From the NCBI GenBank assembly GCA_900553775.1, contig USEZ01000090.1:1-7979 (forward strand): 7,979 nucleotides of DNA, written 5' to 3'. The DNA comes from an uncultured Slackia sp. (lineage in GTDB: Bacteria > Actinomycetota > Coriobacteriia > Coriobacteriales > Eggerthellaceae). Position 1 is the first letter of the stretch, and every line of letters begins with the position of its first letter. The notes beneath the pieces are model-generated. The model searched no databases, was not told the DNA's origin, and worked only from the letters and a program-made list of their open reading frames with translations. The translations under genes and the position numbers were made by a program. Below, one piece after another: positions 7,320-7,979 of the stretch.

Positions 7320-7327
7320 CACCTACC
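7320..7327 (-). promoter_or_regulatory. Ribosome binding site of sufB, overlapping the sufC stop
   Basis: The mRNA reads GGTAGGTG, and its internal TAG is the sufC stop codon. A ribosome finishing sufC therefore sits on the sufB entry site, which favours coupled translation and supports the start at 7314. Confidence 0.7.
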
Positions 7328-7979
7328 GTTTCGCCGTGCCGGCGCGCTCGTCGTCCGCCTTGCCGCCGCTGATTCCTTCGTCGGCGTGGCTGCAATGCAG
7401 CGTATCGCGCGCAGCGGCCCGTGCGGCGGGGGCGTCTTCTCGACGGACGAAGCGCTCGAAGCCTGTGCGGTCGATTTCTTCCACAAGCGCCGCGTCTCCG
7501 CTTTCCACCAGGCGGCCGTCGGCGATCACGTGCACGCGGTCGATCGGAAGGTTTTCCAGGATGCGCGTGTTATGCGTGATGATCATGAGGGTTCCGTTGC
7601 AGGACTCGCGGTAAGCGCGGATGCCGCGGGAAACCACGCCGAGCGCGTCCACGTCGAGGCCCGAATCGGTTTCGTCGAGAATGGCAAGGCGGGGCTTGAG
7701 CAGAAGAAGCTGCAGCATCTCGAGCTTTTTCTTCTCGCCGCCCGAAAATCCCACGCCGAGTTCTCGGTCGAGGGAGGCGGGGTCGATTTCGAGCTCTTCG
7801 GCAAGTTCGGCGATGCGGCGACGGAACTGCTTGCCTTTCATATCGATACCTTCGCGCCCGGCGATCTGCGCGCGCAGAAAGCTCGTCAGCGGAACGCCCG
7901 GAATCTCGACAGGCGTCTGAAAACTCAGGAAAACGCCCGCACGCGAGCGCTTGTCGGGGGAAAGCCGCGTGATGTCGCA
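7323..7979 (-). CDS. sufC: SufC, ABC-type ATPase of the SUF complex, 5'-partial
   Basis: The visible 218 residues are the C-terminal part of SufC, the ATPase that drives the SufBC2D scaffold. The open frame runs to the window edge; the internal ATG at 7841 is not the start. Visible residues 1-30 carry the SufC hallmark DITRLSPDKRSRAG followed by FLSFQTPVEIPGVP. The ABC signature SGGEKKK is at 79-85, Walker B plus D-loop in LAILDETDSGLDVDAL (98-113), and the switch histidine in IITHN at 136. The Walker A loop and roughly 65-70 N-terminal residues lie off the right edge. After GFERFVRRED the protein continues about 36 residues, a polar Ala/Arg/Asp tail with LHCSHADE, longer than the B. subtilis protein as I recall it. 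It is the first visible gene of the operon; the promoter is not in the window. Confidence 0.97.
   Translation of the reverse strand, partial: CDITRLSPDKRSRAGVFLSFQTPVEIPGVPLTSFLRAQIAGREGIDMKGKQFRRRIAELAEELEIDPASLDRELGVGFSGGEKKKLEMLQLLLLKPRLAILDETDSGLDVDALGVVSRGIRAYRESCNGTLMIITHNTRILENLPIDRVHVIADGRLVESGDAALVEEIDRTGFERFVRREDAPAARAAARDTLHCSHADEGISGGKADDERAGTAKR

Noticed and set aside
6094..7614. A 506-codon open frame on the + strand opposite sufB and sufC
   Set aside because: It mirrors two conserved suf genes, has no recognisable motif, and the frame is open only because of the GC-rich codon use of the real genes.
1..7979. A wholly undescribed system in the window
   Set aside because: All coding space is accounted for by one repeat surface protein and five recognisable suf genes; there are no unexplained genes, arrays or structured RNA candidates.

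Overview
The window is GC-rich, dense coding DNA with strong Shine-Dalgarno sites. It holds two unrelated blocks that converge on one intrinsic terminator. The mix of features suggests a high-GC Gram-positive of the Coriobacteriia/Eggerthellaceae kind: a huge SdrD-B-type surface protein with a sortase-like tail, next to a SufU-type (not SufE-type) SUF operon in the order C-B-D-S-U. This placement is inferred from gene content and style, not from any search.

Left block (1-2881, + strand): the C-terminal 959 residues of a very large, acidic, cell-wall-anchored protein whose start lies beyond the left edge. It has four complete tandem modules, plus the tail of a fifth. Each complete module runs from a tryptophan strand and Asp-rich calcium-type loop, through a YxF-x-GLPA motif and a YRV strand, to a closing segment. 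The protein ends with FPTTGD, a hydrophobic helix and an Arg-rich tail, the layout of a sortase substrate. The first ~490 bases use almost exclusively G/C-ending codons, and the rest of the gene does not.

Middle (2882-3019): 138 bp between convergent genes, with one strong stem-loop followed by a T run.

Right block (3020-7979, - strand): sufC (5'-truncated by the window edge), sufB, sufD, sufS and sufU, transcribed leftward. Stops and starts overlap or lie 8 nt apart, so this is one translationally coupled operon. SufS takes sulfur from cysteine, SufU receives it, and the SufBCD scaffold with its SufC ATPase builds Fe-S clusters. Key residues are present in the visible parts of all five. The promoter and any regulator lie off the right edge.

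I see no RNA genes, mobile elements or CRISPR, and no sign of a wholly new system. The points that merit attention are the codon-use break and modular structure of the surface protein, a cysteine-rich SufD, and a long SufC tail.
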